Of a DNA stretch of 64,000 nt, positions 51,960 through 60,386 are shown in pieces; within the stretch, counting starts at the first letter, position 1; each line of letters opens with the position of its first letter. The notes below the pieces were generated by a model that did not search any database, was not told the origin of the DNA, and saw only the letters and a list, made by a program, of their open reading frames with translations. The position numbers were made by a program, and so were the translations under genes. The stretch covers positions 1-64,000 of the forward strand of contig CAZIJO010000004.1 in the NCBI GenBank assembly GCA_964539515.1. Reading direction: 5' to 3'. This DNA comes from JADLHS01 sp964539515. Its GTDB lineage: Bacteria; Verrucomicrobiota; Verrucomicrobiia; Limisphaerales; JADLHS01.

Positions 51960-52784
51960 ATGGCTAAAATCAAAATCGGTATCAACCTCGAGTTCGTCCG
52001 GCACGAGGACAAGTGCTTCGAGTGGGGCGTCGCAAAAGCGGCGGAACTCGGCTACGAATACGTCGAGCCCATGGTCCATCTTGGCCGCGAACTGCTGAGT
52101 GAAGCGGGCTATTTCCACAGCGTTTCCATGCTGGACGATCCGCTGCGCATCAAACGGGCATGCGCGAAAGCGGGCGTCAAGTTGTCCGGGCTTTCGGGCC
52201 ATACCCCCATCACCAAGCCCGAGATTGGCGTCGAGTACCTGAAGCAGGCCATCCGCTTTGCCGCGGAGTGCGGCGCGCCGGTGGTGAACACCGACGAAGG
52301 CCCCAAACAGCCGTGGACGACTGCCGCCGAGGACCACGTACTGATGCGTTACACGCTGATGGAGGCCGCGAAAGTCGCCGAACCTCGCGGGATCGCCATC
52401 GGCATCGAGTGTCACCAGCAATACAGCAAGACGCCCGCCGGCCTCGACCGCATCTACAAGCTCGTCAAAAATCCGGCCATCGGGATCAACTTCGACACCG
52501 GCAACAGTTATCTCGCCGGCGAGAATCCCTACCGGTGGCTCGAACGAGTCGTCGGTCGCCTGGTGCATTTGCATGCCAAGGACATTTCCATCCAGCAGTC
52601 GTCCTCCGAGCGCGGGAAGGTCACCGGCACCCCCGTTGGCTGCGCGTGTGGCGATGGGGTGATTGATTGGGCACGCGTGATCAAGCTGTGCCGGAAGGCG
52701 AAACGCGACATCGTGCTCTCGGTCGAATGCGGCACGGTCGATCAGGCGGGACGGTCGATTGCCCATCTGAAAAGGCTGCTCTAG
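51960..52784 (+). CDS. Sugar phosphate isomerase/epimerase-like TIM-barrel protein
   Basis: A 274-residue protein of the AP-endonuclease-2/xylose-isomerase-like fold, without a signal peptide. Motifs include 'IGINLEFVRHEDKCFEWGVAKAAELGYEYVEPM', 'IKRACAKAGVKLSGLSGHTPI', 'AIGIECHQQYSKTPAGLDRI' (metal-binding E and H), 'IGINFDTGNSYL', 'RLVHLHAKDI' and 'DIVLSVECGT'. Family members isomerise or epimerise sugars, and some cleave keto-glycosides. It sits between DUF6807 and a second Gfo/Idh gene, a frequent pairing. It should be cytoplasmic, unlike its Tat-exported neighbours. Confidence 0.92.
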   Translation: MAKIKIGINLEFVRHEDKCFEWGVAKAAELGYEYVEPMVHLGRELLSEAGYFHSVSMLDDPLRIKRACAKAGVKLSGLSGHTPITKPEIGVEYLKQAIRFAAECGAPVVNTDEGPKQPWTTAAEDHVLMRYTLMEAAKVAEPRGIAIGIECHQQYSKTPAGLDRIYKLVKNPAIGINFDTGNSYLAGENPYRWLERVVGRLVHLHAKDISIQQSSSERGKVTGTPVGCACGDGVIDWARVIKLCRKAKRDIVLSVECGTVDQAGRSIAHLKRLL

Positions 52785-52820
52785 GCCCGCCTCGGCGCCG
52801 AAACCATTGAAAGGATTATT

Positions 52821-54197
52821 ATGAACACGTCTCTCCCCAACAACGAATCTGGTTCCACTCCCGGCCGCCAACCCACCCGGCGTGAGTTTCTCGTCACCGG
52901 GAGCAAAGCGGTCGCGGCGTCCGCGCTGGCGGGCATGACCCTGCCGCACGTCCATGCCGCGGAGGATAACACGCTGCGACTCGCGTTGGTGGGTTGCGGC
53001 GGTCGTGGCACGGGCGCGGCCGCCAACGCGTTCGAAGCCACCGGCGGCCCAGTCAAGCTTGTAGCGATGGCCGATGTGTTTGAACAAAAGCTGACCATGG
53101 CTGCCAATACGCTCGGCGAGAAGTTTCCCGCACAGGTGGACGTTCCTCCGGATCGACGCTTTCTCGGGTTCGATGCCTACCGCAAGGCCATGGATTGCCT
53201 GCGCCCGGGCGATGTGGTTTTGCTGACCACGCACGCCGGTTTCCGCGCGACGCATCTCGCGTACGCCGTTGATAAAGGGCTGAACGTGTTCATGGAAAAA
53301 TCCTTCGCCCCGGATCCGGGCGGCATTCAGCGCATCCTCCAGCTGGGGGAGGCCGCCGAGAAGAAGAATCTCAAGGTTGCCACCGGCTTGATGTGCCGCC
53401 ATTCCTCGGCCCGCCACGCCTTGATCCAAAAGATCCGCGACGGCGCGATGGGTGAGATTCAACTCATCCGGGCCTATCGGATGGATCAGGGCTACAACCT
53501 CGGCCCGTGGAAAGGTGGCTGGAGCGAGCTGCTGTGGCAGATCAGCCGCCCCTATTACTTCATGTGGGCGTCCTCCGGGATCTTTATCGAGCTGATGATT
53601 CACCAGATTGACGAGTGCTGCTGGATCAAGGACAGCTGGCCGGTGAGCGCGCACGGTCTGGGCGGCCGGGTGCCAAACAGCACCGATTGCAGCGAGAACC
53701 TCGATACCTACGCCATTGAATACACGTTTGCCGATGGCACCAAGGCCATGGTGGACGGACGTTACATTCCAAAAACCCAGGATGATTTTTCCACCTACGT
53801 GCATGGCACCAAATGCGCCGCGCAGTTTTCCGGCAACATCCATGCCCCCACCGTGCGCATGTATAAGGATCAACGTATCGAAAACGAAACCATCGCCTGG
53901 CGGCCGGAGCGGGAGCTGGTGAGTCCGTACGTCGCGGAGTGGAGCGAATTGCTGCAGGCCATCCGCCAGGACCGGCCGCACAACGAAATCAAACGCTCGG
54001 CCTACTCAAATCTCGCGGCCATCATGGGGCGGGCCGCCGTGCACTCCGGCGTCACCATCACCTGGCAGGAGGCCATGGCGTCCAAGTTCCAGTTCTGTTC
54101 CAACGTGGATTTCTCGGCGGACAGTCCGGCCCCGGTCCGCGCCGACGCGAAGGGTCGTTACGTGGCCCCGATACCCGGCGTGTGGTCGGAGGTTTGA
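52821..54197 (+). CDS. Tat-exported Gfo/Idh/MocA oxidoreductase 2
   Basis: A 458-residue protein; AAGGA lies ahead of the ATG. Twin-arginine signal R20-R21 ('QPTRREFLVTGSKAVAASALAGM'). The Rossmann motif is 'LRLALVGCGGRGTGAAANA'. The usual EKP reads E-K-S here ('GLNVFMEKSFAPDPGG'), keeping the lysine. The C-terminal domain has 'IFIELMIHQIDECCWIKDSWPVSAHGLGGR' and 'AYSNLAAIMGRAAVHSG', a branch distinct from the other two dehydrogenases. An oxidised sugar or glycoside substrate is likely. Confidence 0.92.
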   Translation: MNTSLPNNESGSTPGRQPTRREFLVTGSKAVAASALAGMTLPHVHAAEDNTLRLALVGCGGRGTGAAANAFEATGGPVKLVAMADVFEQKLTMAANTLGEKFPAQVDVPPDRRFLGFDAYRKAMDCLRPGDVVLLTTHAGFRATHLAYAVDKGLNVFMEKSFAPDPGGIQRILQLGEAAEKKNLKVATGLMCRHSSARHALIQKIRDGAMGEIQLIRAYRMDQGYNLGPWKGGWSELLWQISRPYYFMWASSGIFIELMIHQIDECCWIKDSWPVSAHGLGGRVPNSTDCSENLDTYAIEYTFADGTKAMVDGRYIPKTQDDFSTYVHGTKCAAQFSGNIHAPTVRMYKDQRIENETIAWRPERELVSPYVAEWSELLQAIRQDRPHNEIKRSAYSNLAAIMGRAAVHSGVTITWQEAMASKFQFCSNVDFSADSPAPVRADAKGRYVAPIPGVWSEV

Positions 54198-54245
54198 AAC
54201 GGTGGCGCTGCGTTCCGCCGCCTTGCCAACCATGCCTTCCCCCCC

Positions 54246-55799
54246 ATGAATGCCCCGCCCCCGGCAGATGCCTCGCCGCGTGGCATTTCCCCGGCGGATC
54301 GGCGCGCGCTGTTCTGGGCATGCTTCACCGCCATCGCCGCCACCGCGGCGGTGTTTGCCGTGCGGGGTCAGGTGATCGGCGACTGGGCGCGCGAATTCGG
54401 CCTGACCGAAACCCAGAAGGGTGAGATTCTGGGCGTTGGCTTGTGGCCCTTTGCCGCGGCCATTGTTGGCGTCAGCATGGTCGCGGATCGTATCGGCTAC
54501 GGGAAATGCCTGTTCTTCGCCTTCGTATGCCACGTGGCTTCCACCATCATGCTGATTTTTGCTCAGGGATACTGGTGGCTTTACGCCGGCACGTTCCTGG
54601 TCTCGATCGGCAATGGCGCCGCCCAGGCCATTGCCGACCCGGTCGTGGCGTCAATGTATCGCCACAACAAGACCACCTGGCTGAACATCCTGCACGCAAG
54701 CTGGCCGGCCGGGATGGTCCTCGGGGGCATGGCCGGCATCGCCCTGGGCGCGGGCGGCGGTCTGGACTGGCGCTGGCGCATCGGCATGCTGCTCATCCCG
54801 ATCCTGCTTTACGGCGTCCTGATGCTGGGTCACCACTTCCCGGTGCATGAGCGCATCGCGGCGGGCGTGTCCGACCGTGAGATGTTTCGGGAGACCGGCG
54901 CGATCGGGCTGTTCCTGGTGCTGGTCTTTCTGTTTGGCGAATTTGGCCGGTTGCTCGGACAGCCGTGGTACGTCGGCGCGGCGGCCTCCCTGGTGTGCGC
55001 GGGACTATTCGGCTTCTACACCCGTTCGCTGGGCCAGCCGATCTTTCTCGTTCTGCTCGTGCTCATGATTCCGCTGGCGACGACCGAATTGGGTACCGAC
55101 AGCTGGATTACTTCGCTGATGGAAGGGCCGATGAAAGCCATGGCCCTGAACGCCGGTTGGGTTCTGGTCTATACCTCGCTCATCATGATGATCCTTCGTT
55201 TCTGCGCCGCGCCGGTGGTGAAACTGCTCACGCCGTTGGGGGTGCTGATCGCGAGTTGCCTGCTGGCAACGGCCGGCCTGGTGGCGCTCAGCCGGGCGAC
55301 GGGGCTGGCGATCCTCGCGGCCGCGACGCTTTACGGGGTGGGCAAGACTTACCTCTGGCCCACGATGCTGGGCGTCGTGGCCGAGCGTTTTCCCAAGGGG
55401 GGCGCGTTGTCGCTCAATGCCACAAGCGCCGTGGGGATGATGAGTGTGGGCGTGGTCGGCACTGTGTTTCTCGGGCTGATCCAGGATCGCTCGCTCACAA
55501 CCCGGTTGCAGGTCGAACAGCCCGCCCTCTACCAGCAGGTGGTGGCGGCAAAGACCAGCGTGCTGGGCGACTATCAGGCGGTGGACCCAAATCGCGTGAA
55601 ACAGCTGAATGAAAAAGAACAGACGACGATCCACGAGTTGACCGGGGCCGCCAGCCAGGGCGCGCTGGCGGTTACCGCGATTTTCCCCGCGGCCATGTTG
55701 CTGGGTTACGTGGCACTGCTGCTGATCTTTCGCACGCACGGTGGCTACAGCGCCATCGCCTTGGTCGAGCCAAATCAAAATGCCAATCCCAGCCCTTGA
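54246..55799 (+). CDS. MFS transporter
   Basis: A 517-residue protein with about 12 hydrophobic helices. The first is 'ALFWACFTAIAATAAVFAVRGQVIGDWAREFGLTETQKG', with the MFS loop 'VSMVADRIGYGKCLFFAFVCH'. The second half includes 'TELGTDSWITSLMEG' and 'TLYGVGKTYLWPTMLGVVAERFPKGGALSLN'. A long loop ('LQVEQPALYQQVVAAKTS...') precedes the last helix. It resembles sugar or sugar-acid permeases found next to Gfo/Idh genes in Verrucomicrobia and Planctomycetes. The substrate is inferred to be the product of the cluster. Confidence 0.9.
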   Translation: MNAPPPADASPRGISPADRRALFWACFTAIAATAAVFAVRGQVIGDWAREFGLTETQKGEILGVGLWPFAAAIVGVSMVADRIGYGKCLFFAFVCHVASTIMLIFAQGYWWLYAGTFLVSIGNGAAQAIADPVVASMYRHNKTTWLNILHASWPAGMVLGGMAGIALGAGGGLDWRWRIGMLLIPILLYGVLMLGHHFPVHERIAAGVSDREMFRETGAIGLFLVLVFLFGEFGRLLGQPWYVGAAASLVCAGLFGFYTRSLGQPIFLVLLVLMIPLATTELGTDSWITSLMEGPMKAMALNAGWVLVYTSLIMMILRFCAAPVVKLLTPLGVLIASCLLATAGLVALSRATGLAILAAATLYGVGKTYLWPTMLGVVAERFPKGGALSLNATSAVGMMSVGVVGTVFLGLIQDRSLTTRLQVEQPALYQQVVAAKTSVLGDYQAVDPNRVKQLNEKEQTTIHELTGAASQGALAVTAIFPAAMLLGYVALLLIFRTHGGYSAIALVEPNQNANPSP

Positions 55800-55827
55800 T
55801 TACCCTTTGAATCCAGCGCCACCCAAA

Positions 55828-56616
55828 ATGAACCCTCCCCGGTATCTGCTTCCACTGGTCCTCTTGCTGGCGGTCGGCCTGGCCGGCTGCGCAACGAAAT
55901 CTCCTCCGCGCGACGGTTTCACGGTGCTCGTATTCTCCAAGACCCTGATGTATCGGCACGCCTCGATCACCAACGGCATCGCTGCCATCAGGAAACTTGG
56001 AATGGAAAACGGCTTTTTTGTCGAAGCAACGGAGGACGCGCGGTGGTTCACGACCACCAATCTGGCGCGATACAGGGCGGTCATCTTCCTGAGCACCTCG
56101 GGCGACATTTTGAACGATGAACAACAGAGCGCCTTCCAGGATTTCATCGAGCGGGGGGGCGGGTTGGTGGGCATCCACGCGGCCGTGGCGGGCGACGTGG
56201 CGACCGAGGGTGGCTGGCCGTGGTATGGCCAGGCACTGTGCGCCCGTTTTACGAATCACTCCGCCATTGTGCCGGCGGCCATTGACGTCGAGGACGCACG
56301 AAATCCCTCGACCGCTGCCCTGCCCCGCCGGTGGGTACGAACGGACGAGTGGTATAACTTCATCAAGAGTCCGCGCGGCGACGTGCGCGTGCTCGCCTCC
56401 CTGGACGAATGCACTTACAAAGGCGGCACGATGGGTGGTGATCATCCGGTGGTGTGGGCCCAACAGATCGTCAAGGGGCGCATGTGGTACACCGCCCTCG
56501 GTCACACGGAGGCCAGCTTTACGGAACCATTGTTCCTCCGGCACTTGCTGGGCGGAATCCGCGTGGCGGCGGGTGCGAAGCCTGCAAGTTTTGAACCCAA
56601 TCTGAAACCTCGTTGA
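55828..56616 (+). CDS. ThuA-domain lipoprotein
   Basis: The ATG at 55828 gives 262 residues with lipobox LAGC ('LLPLVLLLAVGLAGCATK'). The ThuA (class-I glutamine-amidotransferase-like) domain reads 'VLVFSKTLMYRHASITNGIAAIRKLG', 'YRAVIFLSTSGDILNDEQQSAFQDFIERGGGLVGIHAA', 'DEWYNFIKSPR', and 'PVVWAQQIVKGRMWYTALGHTEASF'. ThuA acts with a Gfo/Idh dehydrogenase (ThuB) in trehalose/sucrose oxidation in Rhizobiales. Here three Gfo/Idh genes surround it. The anchor places it in the periplasm or outer membrane. Confidence 0.93.
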   Translation: MNPPRYLLPLVLLLAVGLAGCATKSPPRDGFTVLVFSKTLMYRHASITNGIAAIRKLGMENGFFVEATEDARWFTTTNLARYRAVIFLSTSGDILNDEQQSAFQDFIERGGGLVGIHAAVAGDVATEGGWPWYGQALCARFTNHSAIVPAAIDVEDARNPSTAALPRRWVRTDEWYNFIKSPRGDVRVLASLDECTYKGGTMGGDHPVVWAQQIVKGRMWYTALGHTEASFTEPLFLRHLLGGIRVAAGAKPASFEPNLKPR

Positions 56617-56682
56617 GGGAAACCGTGCAACCGTATCAACAAACCGGAAGAGTTCACACCGCGCAGGAAACGCAGACCGCTA

Positions 56683-56707
56683 GTAGCCGCCGACGTGCGG
56701 AGGCGGA
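56683..56707 (+). repeat. 25-bp dispersed repeat, copy 4
   Basis: A copy of the GTAGCCGCCGA...GAGGCGGA element in the gap between the ThuA gene and the glycosidase-like gene. Confidence 0.75.
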
Positions 56708-56783
56708 TGGAGTTTGTGTTGCCGTGAAACCGCTCCCTTACGTCGACGGCTCCGAAGTTGGTCACCTTCCCGTCTCGACCCAC

Positions 56784-58778
56784 ATGTTGCGCATCGCTCT
56801 TGCCCTGATCATTTTGCTCTCTCCCATGCTCCTCCTCCGCGCCGGTGCTGCCTCGGCACGCTTCGAGGGAGAACATTACCGTGGCGTGGGTGACACCGAG
56901 TATCTCCAGTTGCTGGAAACCGCCCGGCGCATGTTCGAGCCGGATCCGCGGCTGCAAAACCTCGCCATGCTTTACATGCCGTCGTGGAACGGGCTGGTCG
57001 AAGGGCCGACTTGGGACGCATGGTGGATTCAAAACAGCTATGGCACAACGTACTCCATCCTGCCCCTCCTGCGCGAGCCGTTTGTCACCTTCCTCCAAAA
57101 CTCGCAGGACCTTTGGTTCGATCAGATGGGCGATGGCCAGCGGGTGGGTGGCGCGCCGCCCTTTGATTGGGTGGCCCCCGACGGTTGCTTGTGTGACGCG
57201 GCGCGGCCCGGCTGGATTGTTTACAAACAGGGGGATGGCCGGACCAAGATTCACGACTGGGGCATGGAATTCACCGCGGCCGGTCTCGTCTTGCAAAGTG
57301 AATTGCTGCTCATCAGCCGCGACGCTCAGGCCATCGCTCGCTATCTGCCGAAGCTGGAGCGATGCGCCGCCTTCATCGAGACGCGCCGCGACCCGGCCAA
57401 CAATCTGTTCCTCGCTGGCCCGGCGGGCAATCTCCTGGCACCGAGCTACGCCGGGTGGCGGCGACCCGATGGCACGTACGACAAAGCCTATCTTACGGGG
57501 CTTTCCATCACCTATCTGGCGGCGTTGGATCGGCTGATTGAATTGGAAAAACTCGCGGGCCGGCCCGGGCAAGCACAACGCTTCACCGCCTTGCGCCGGT
57601 CGGCGAAAGCCGGACTTCAGCAATTGACCACCGCCGAGGGCTATTTCATCCGTTCGCTCGATCCCGATGGCACGCGCCACGGCATTTATGGCGCCGAGCG
57701 ATTCGGCTACTTCGAGGCATCACCGAATCACGACGCCATCGCGTTCCGGATCGCCGACGATGCCCAGGCAAGGAAGATTTTTCAAAAGATTGCGTCGCTG
57801 CCGGAGCTGCGCCCCCATGATTTCATCCTCCCGAATTTTCCGAGCTATGACGACATGTATGAAAAGCCCGAGGGGCTTTGGGGCTACGGCACCTGGGTCA
57901 ATGGCGGCCACTGGTCCACTTGCGAAGCGCGGATGATCCTGGGCTATTACCGGCTGGGCCAGTTTGAGGATGCCCGGCGCTCCCTGCGTCAGCTGCTCAG
58001 CTTCGCGGAAAAATTCCGGATGGACAACCCGCTGGTGAAACGCGGTAGCGATGTTTACCAGCCCAATCAACCCGTGAACCTCACCTACGACGCTTTCGGC
58101 CCGCCGGCGGCGTTTATGCGCGGACTTTTCGAGTATCTGTACCGCGCCGACGGCCTCACGCTCGTACCGCACCTCCCGCCAGGCGTGACCGAACTCGAGC
58201 AGCGCGATCCCGTCCGCTTCGGCAAGAAGCAGGTTTTCCTCTCCGTGGTCGGCAGCGGCCCGATTACGGCGGTAAACGTCAATGGGCGCAAATGGAAGGC
58301 CTTCGATGCCGCATCCGTGTTGCTCGCCCATGACAAAACACCGGACATCGCCCGGGTTGAAATTTTCCTGGGTGCGGCGAAGCCGGCCTCGCGCCAACTC
58401 CCCGAGCGATCTCTTGTTAGCGAATGGAAAAGTCCGACCGCCAGGGCGGTCGTGAGTGATGGCACGCTGGGCCAGCGGGTCGAGCGGGTGCGTGAATTTC
58501 ATCGCCAGCTCACCGCGGCGAAACTGGGAAAAACCTACGAGGCGGCGCATGCGCAGTTGATCCTGGACTTTGCGGAAGCGACGGCCGAACGCCGGGAGTT
58601 GGTGCAAACAGACAAAATTCGCCGCCTGCCCGAACCCTCGCAGACCGCCGCCGACAAGTCCTACCCTGATACCTTGGGGAAGCTTTGCGATGGACTCGAC
58701 TCGGTTTTGAAGTCCTACGCAAGCTCGCCGGACGCGTCGCGCAGCAAGATGTTCCTGCTATGGAGCCGCAAAGAATGA
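56784..58778 (+). CDS. Secreted (alpha/alpha)6-barrel glycosidase-like protein
   Basis: The ATG at 56784 gives 664 residues with a signal peptide (MLRIALALIILLSPMLLLRAGAASA). The sequence is helical and has six-hairpin features: 'WDAWWIQNSYGTTYSILPLL', 'YDKAYLTGLSITYLAALDRLIELE', 'FGYFEASPNHDAIAFRIADD', 'WGYGTWVNGGHWSTCEARMILGYYRLGQFEDA' and 'LTYDAFGPPAAFMRGLFEYLYRADGL'. A C-terminal beta segment follows ('PGVTELEQRDPVRFGKKQVFLSV'). It resembles GH-L/GH-G clan proteins, but I cannot name the family. Upstream frames only read the dispersed repeat. Likely role: cleavage of the glycan handled by the cluster. Confidence 0.78.
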   Translation: MLRIALALIILLSPMLLLRAGAASARFEGEHYRGVGDTEYLQLLETARRMFEPDPRLQNLAMLYMPSWNGLVEGPTWDAWWIQNSYGTTYSILPLLREPFVTFLQNSQDLWFDQMGDGQRVGGAPPFDWVAPDGCLCDAARPGWIVYKQGDGRTKIHDWGMEFTAAGLVLQSELLLISRDAQAIARYLPKLERCAAFIETRRDPANNLFLAGPAGNLLAPSYAGWRRPDGTYDKAYLTGLSITYLAALDRLIELEKLAGRPGQAQRFTALRRSAKAGLQQLTTAEGYFIRSLDPDGTRHGIYGAERFGYFEASPNHDAIAFRIADDAQARKIFQKIASLPELRPHDFILPNFPSYDDMYEKPEGLWGYGTWVNGGHWSTCEARMILGYYRLGQFEDARRSLRQLLSFAEKFRMDNPLVKRGSDVYQPNQPVNLTYDAFGPPAAFMRGLFEYLYRADGLTLVPHLPPGVTELEQRDPVRFGKKQVFLSVVGSGPITAVNVNGRKWKAFDAASVLLAHDKTPDIARVEIFLGAAKPASRQLPERSLVSEWKSPTARAVVSDGTLGQRVERVREFHRQLTAAKLGKTYEAAHAQLILDFAEATAERRELVQTDKIRRLPEPSQTAADKSYPDTLGKLCDGLDSVLKSYASSPDASRSKMFLLWSRKE

Positions 58779-58881
58779 AATGTGAGAACCGGCACTCATT
58801 AACGGGGCGGAGCTCCGGTCTGTGCGTCATCCGGACTGGGCTGTCCGCGGTCAGTGGTAACGATCAAATAACATCATCGCT

Positions 58882-60270
58882 ATGAACAAAAACATCACCC
58901 GCCGCAGTTTCGTGCAAACCAATCTCACCCTCGCGCTTGCGGCCGGCGCCTTTCCCTCCCTCATTCCGGCCTCAGCCCTGGGCCGGGACGGCAAAGTCGC
59001 CCCGGGTAGCCGGATCGGCGTGGCGCTCATTGGCTGCGGGCCGCAGGGGCGTGGCGTCATGAACGGCGCCCTGGCCCACGCCGACGCCCGTGTGCTCGCC
59101 GTTTGTGATGTGTGGGGCGAACATGCCGAGCAGGCCTGCAAACAGGTCAATGATCACTACAAGGATCAGGGTTGCCGCACCTACGCGGATTATCGCGAAC
59201 TCCTCGCGCGACCGGATATTGACGCCGTGATCGTCGGCACGCCGGACCATTGGCATGTCCCGGTATCGATCGCCGCCGTCAACGCGGGAAAGGATGTTTA
59301 CCTCGAGAAGCCGATGGGGCTGACGCTGGCCGAGGACAAGCTGCTCCGCAAAGCGGTGTTGAAAAAGAAGCGGATTTTCCAATTTGGCACGCAACAGCGG
59401 TCGGGGCGCGAATTTCAGCGCGCGATCGAACTGGTTCGCAATGGCCGCATCGGCAAGTTGCAGGAGATTTACGTCTGGGCGCCCGCCAGCCAACCGGGCG
59501 GCGCCACCAACCCGACGACGGCGCCCGCGACGCTCAATTACGATTTCTGGCTCGGGCCGGCACCGGCGACGCTTTACACCCCGAACAAGGCTGAAGCCAG
59601 CGGCGGCAAGGACAAAACATGGTGGTATAACTCCGATTATGCGCTCGGCTTCATCGCCGGCTGGGGCATCCACCCGCTGGATATCGCGCTGTGGGGGCAT
59701 CCGGGAATGTTTGGTGGTCCGATGACCGTCGAGGGCCAGGCGATCTTCCCGAAGAGCGGTGCGTGCAATACGTCGGTGGCGTGGGATGTGGATTTCCGTT
59801 TCGCAGACGGCGTGCGCATGCACTTCCGCGGGACGCCAAATCAATTCAATGAACCGACGCCGCTCACTGATTTCAGCGAGTGGCAGACCCGCTTTGGCCT
59901 CAAGGACCTCCACGGCCATGGCACGCTCTTTCTCGGGAGCGAAGGGTGGGTCGAGGTGCATCGCGGCGGAATGCGCACCGGCCCGGAGAAGCTGGGCGAA
60001 GAACCGCTGCCGGCCGGCGGCTGGCGTTCGCCGCAAAGTTCGCAGCACCAGCGGAATTTTCTCGAGTGCGTCCGCAGCCGCCAACCGGCGATCTGCCCCA
60101 TCGAAGACTCCGTCCAAGGGGACGCACTCTGCCACGTGAGCGACATCGCCACGCGGTTGGGCCGCAAGCTGACGTTCGATCCGCGGACGGAGAAGTTTGT
60201 TCACGACGCCGAGGCTGATCGCCGGCTGGAGTTGAAACCCATTCGGTCACCGTACAACAAGTGGGGTTAA
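58882..60270 (+). CDS. Tat-exported Gfo/Idh/MocA oxidoreductase 3
   Basis: A 462-residue protein with a Tat signal R7-R8 ('NITRRSFVQTNLTLALAAGAFPSL'). Motifs: 'RIGVALIGCGPQGRGVMNGAL', 'AVIVGTPDHWHVPVSIAAVNAGKDVYLEKPMGLTLAEDKLL', 'RIFQFGTQQRSGREFQRAIELV', 'WWYNSDYALGFIAGWGIHPLDIALWG'. This is the standard verrucomicrobial/planctomycete secreted dehydrogenase type. It is the last gene of the plus-strand run. Confidence 0.93.
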   Translation: MNKNITRRSFVQTNLTLALAAGAFPSLIPASALGRDGKVAPGSRIGVALIGCGPQGRGVMNGALAHADARVLAVCDVWGEHAEQACKQVNDHYKDQGCRTYADYRELLARPDIDAVIVGTPDHWHVPVSIAAVNAGKDVYLEKPMGLTLAEDKLLRKAVLKKKRIFQFGTQQRSGREFQRAIELVRNGRIGKLQEIYVWAPASQPGGATNPTTAPATLNYDFWLGPAPATLYTPNKAEASGGKDKTWWYNSDYALGFIAGWGIHPLDIALWGHPGMFGGPMTVEGQAIFPKSGACNTSVAWDVDFRFADGVRMHFRGTPNQFNEPTPLTDFSEWQTRFGLKDLHGHGTLFLGSEGWVEVHRGGMRTGPEKLGEEPLPAGGWRSPQSSQHQRNFLECVRSRQPAICPIEDSVQGDALCHVSDIATRLGRKLTFDPRTEKFVHDAEADRRLELKPIRSPYNKWG

Positions 60271-60386
60271 CCGCCGCTGCGGAGGGGGCGGAGGCTGAAC
60301 GGAACCTTGCGGCCTTGACCGACGCGCAGCGGCTGGCCCCCTGACGGTCATGCCCCGCCCGGAGTCGCCCAGGGGGATTGTGGAAC

